Below, piece by piece: positions 62,127-64,000 of a stretch of 64,000 nucleotides of DNA. This DNA comes from JAHRVQ01 sp963976815 (GTDB lineage Bacteria; Pseudomonadota; Gammaproteobacteria; Pseudomonadales; Azotimanducaceae), in NCBI GenBank assembly GCA_963976815.1, contig CAXBLU010000006.1, forward strand, positions 62,001 to 126,000, in the 5' to 3' direction. The notes beneath the pieces are model-generated. The model was given only the letters and a program-made list of their open reading frames with translations. It was not told the origin of the DNA and ran no database searches. A program made the position numbers and the translations under genes. The stretch's first letter is position 1. Each line of letters opens with the position of its first letter.

Positions 62127-63044
62127 ATGGCAACCTACACAACATTCGAACGCGAAGCACTCGAGCGCTACCTGATCATGTTTGAATTAGGTGAACTGCT
62201 TGACTATGAAGCTATTTCGAGCGGAATCGAAAATTCGAATTACTTTCTTCGCTTTGAAGACAAAGAAATTGAGTTTGTTCTGACGATCACTGAAGACCTG
62301 GACTTCTCAGAAGTACCTTTCTTTAATGACCTGCTGCAGGTGCTAGCAAAGAGCGGCCTTCCAGTACCCCAACCACAGTCAACGCTGGATGGCATGTCGA
62401 GCACAATCTTTAAGGGCAAACCGACCTGGTTGTTCAACCGACTGCCCGGCAGCCACCCGGACATAACAACAGAAACACAGTGCGAGAAAATTGGTTCAGC
62501 GCTAGCGCAACTCCACCTGGGTGGCGCCGCTGCACGGTACGAACGTGAGAATGTTTACAGCATCTCCTGGGCTAAAGCGGCGGTTGACCAATTGGCAGCT
62601 GACTTGAGTGAGCTTGATCAACGCAGTCTAAATCAAGCCCTCGAGCGGTATCAAAATGAATGCGAAAAACTGCCTAGAGGTATCATTCACGGCGACTTAT
62701 TTAGAGACAACGCGCTATTTGAGGAAGACAATCTAACGGGCGTTATCGACTTTTATCACGCTTGCAATGACTACTTTGTTCAAGATATTGCCATCACACT
62801 CAATGACTGGTGCTGTGAAGCCGGCACGGATGTAGAACCCAAACGACTCGCTTTGTTGCGCGGCTATGAATCGGTTCGCGCCTTGGAAGCTGCTGAACAC
62901 AAAGCACTGCCCAGGTTTCGAGAATTTGCAGCGATGCGTTTTGCGCTGACTCGACTATTGGCGGGGCGCTCTGACAATCCCGTTAAAAACCCTCGTGAAT
63001 TTCTTGATCTGCTGATCCGCTTACAGGCCGATCAAGAAACATAA
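62127..63044 (+). CDS. thrB: Homoserine kinase (choline-kinase-like ThrB)
   Basis: The 305-residue protein belongs to the ChoK/APH-fold homoserine kinases: TTFEREALERYLIMFELGEL, GIENSNYFL, and the catalytic IIHGDLFRDNALF followed by GVIDFYHA. It phosphorylates homoserine for threonine synthesis with ThrC (47.4 kb), a fold unrelated to the GHMP-type ThrB of E. coli. Coupled to the DUF2782 gene. Its end overlaps egtD by 13 bp. Confidence 0.93.
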   Translation: MATYTTFEREALERYLIMFELGELLDYEAISSGIENSNYFLRFEDKEIEFVLTITEDLDFSEVPFFNDLLQVLAKSGLPVPQPQSTLDGMSSTIFKGKPTWLFNRLPGSHPDITTETQCEKIGSALAQLHLGGAAARYERENVYSISWAKAAVDQLAADLSELDQRSLNQALERYQNECEKLPRGIIHGDLFRDNALFEEDNLTGVIDFYHACNDYFVQDIAITLNDWCCEAGTDVEPKRLALLRGYESVRALEAAEHKALPRFREFAAMRFALTRLLAGRSDNPVKNPREFLDLLIRLQADQET

Positions 63045-63985
63045 AACACGCCAAACCACTCATCTTTATCCGTCCAAAAACGACTTTGAGAAAAGCCTGC
63101 TTGCTCGCACATGTCTCGAAACTCCGATTCGCTGTACTTAAAAGAGTTCTCGGTATGTATCTCCTCGCCCGCATTTAGCTCAAATGACTCACCCGCAATC
63201 TCAACGCTCTGACTATAGAGGCTGGTGATGAACATCTGAATACAACCTAACGCCTCGTTGTAAGCTGCCCGGTGGCGAAATTTATCTAGTTCAAAGTTAC
63301 CCTGGTACACCTCGTTAATGTGATTAAGCACATTCAAGTTAAAGGCTGCAGTAATACCTTCACTGTCGTTGTAGGCCCTATTTAATACCTCAACATCCTT
63401 CTTTAAATCCACGCCTATCAAGAGACCGCCATCAACACCAACATGTCTTCTGACACGCTTGAGAAACGCCAATGCCGAGTCAGGACTAAAGTTACCGATG
63501 CTGGACCCCGGGAAAAATGCCGCAACGTTTCCCTCCAGGGTGACGGGCAAATCAAATTCCTGGGAATAATCCACACAGGTCGCCAACACATCCAGCCAGG
63601 GATAATCTTCTGCGATGGTATTGGCCGATGTTGCAAGATAATCCCGGGAGATATCCATGGGTAGATAGCTTCTAGGCTTAAGGGTTTCTAACAACAAACG
63701 AATTTTCTCGCTACTGCCGCTGCCATATTCTAAAAGCGTTGAGTCAGTGCCAATACAATCTGCCATTTCCTGGCCGTGTGTTTGAAGGAGAGCCATCTCA
63801 GTCCGAGTCGGATAATATTCCGGGGTCCGTGTGATCGCCGTAAACAACTCTGAGCCTCGCTCATCGTAGAAAAACTTCGGTGAGATAGATCGATGCTTCT
63901 GTCGAAAGCCTGAAAGCAACTGCGCATGAACGTCTTCTATCTCTGCGGGTTGCTCATAAAATTGGTAGCTTGCCTGTGACGACAT
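63032..63985 (-). CDS. egtD: L-histidine N-alpha-methyltransferase (EgtD-like)
   Basis: The 317-residue protein matches EgtD: SPKFFYDERGSELFTAITRTPEYYPTRTE shortened across residues 35-63, SAM-binding LLEYGSGSSEKI, FFPGSSIGNFSP and the C-terminal GEEIHTENSFKYS. EgtD makes hercynine, the first step of ergothioneine. Its ATG (63985) follows a GGGGAATTA site, and a possible upstream stop TAA shares its A, so egtB may precede it just beyond the window. Confidence 0.87.
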   Translation of the reverse strand: MSSQASYQFYEQPAEIEDVHAQLLSGFRQKHRSISPKFFYDERGSELFTAITRTPEYYPTRTEMALLQTHGQEMADCIGTDSTLLEYGSGSSEKIRLLLETLKPRSYLPMDISRDYLATSANTIAEDYPWLDVLATCVDYSQEFDLPVTLEGNVAAFFPGSSIGNFSPDSALAFLKRVRRHVGVDGGLLIGVDLKKDVEVLNRAYNDSEGITAAFNLNVLNHINEVYQGNFELDKFRHRAAYNEALGCIQMFITSLYSQSVEIAGESFELNAGEEIHTENSFKYSESEFRDMCEQAGFSQSRFWTDKDEWFGVFYVS

Positions 63986-64000
63986 TAATTCCCCATAGTT

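Overview
The window looks like chromosomal DNA of a free-living, probably marine gammaproteobacterium related to the Pseudomonas/Cellvibrio side of the class. The evidence is gene content and order: hemB-trxA-rho, rsd(algQ), hemY-hemX-hemD-hemC-algR-algZ facing argH, lptM-lysA-dapF-DUF484-xerC-HAD, a SutA-like gene near glnK and yifB, and dsbA-cc4-engB | polA-DUF2782-thrB. From memory these match blocks that in Pseudomonas lie within one broad region, here pulled closer together. Base composition looks even, and I saw no phage, transposon, CRISPR array, tRNA or rRNA.

Layout. 1-10.4 kb is mixed accessory metabolism: an edge fragment of a cupin gene, an amidohydrolase, a Tat-exported DUF1513 protein, a Bax-like glucosaminidase, a Coq4-like gene facing a TetR regulator across a strong palindrome, an FKBP/quinone-oxidoreductase pair, and a MOSC/GGDEF/SPOR operon. 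10.5-20 kb holds a lone EF-G, a TPR/ATP-grasp protein of unknown substrate, isocitrate lyase, a membrane PTP, a TPR protein, a LysE exporter and a DUF3754 protein. 20-28.7 kb holds rpoD, cysQ, hslR, gshA-acpH, dsbB and rsd. 28.8-49 kb holds yheS, hemB, trxA, rho-fre, the haem operon, algR/algZ, argH, cyaY, the lysine/recombinase operon and thrC. 49-51 kb is a nitrogen-control island (torF, glnK). 51-64 kb holds yifB, two cytochromes c, a divergent IMP dehydrogenase, ihfB, an acyl-CoA ligase, dsbA, engB, polA, thrB and egtD.

Four signals outside the protein genes stand out. (1) Between engB and polA, on the polA strand, lies an unlisted small RNA of about 107 nt with two C-rich hairpin loops, an intrinsic terminator and a sigma-E/AlgU-type promoter, in the Spot 42/ErsA position. 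(2) glnK and torF each have a sigma-54 -24/-12 element with NtrC-type GCACC-N5-GGTGC boxes upstream, so the TorF-type porin appears to be nitrogen regulated. (3) An SOS (LexA) box 60 bp upstream of a 53-codon reading frame broken by an in-frame TGA sits between cysQ and rpoD. (4) At least six gene 3' ends carry short degenerate tandem repeats with 12-18 bp units, each with its own sequence, mostly where genes converge; a 15-bp version also occurs inside hemD.

The genome is compact: nine convergent gene pairs overlap at their stop codons, and several operons use TGATG/ATGA or few-base junctions. Start sites were moved from the longest reading frame wherever a ribosome binding site, signal peptide or family start argued for it; TTG and GTG starts recur. 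All family assignments come from reading motifs by eye, without database searches.
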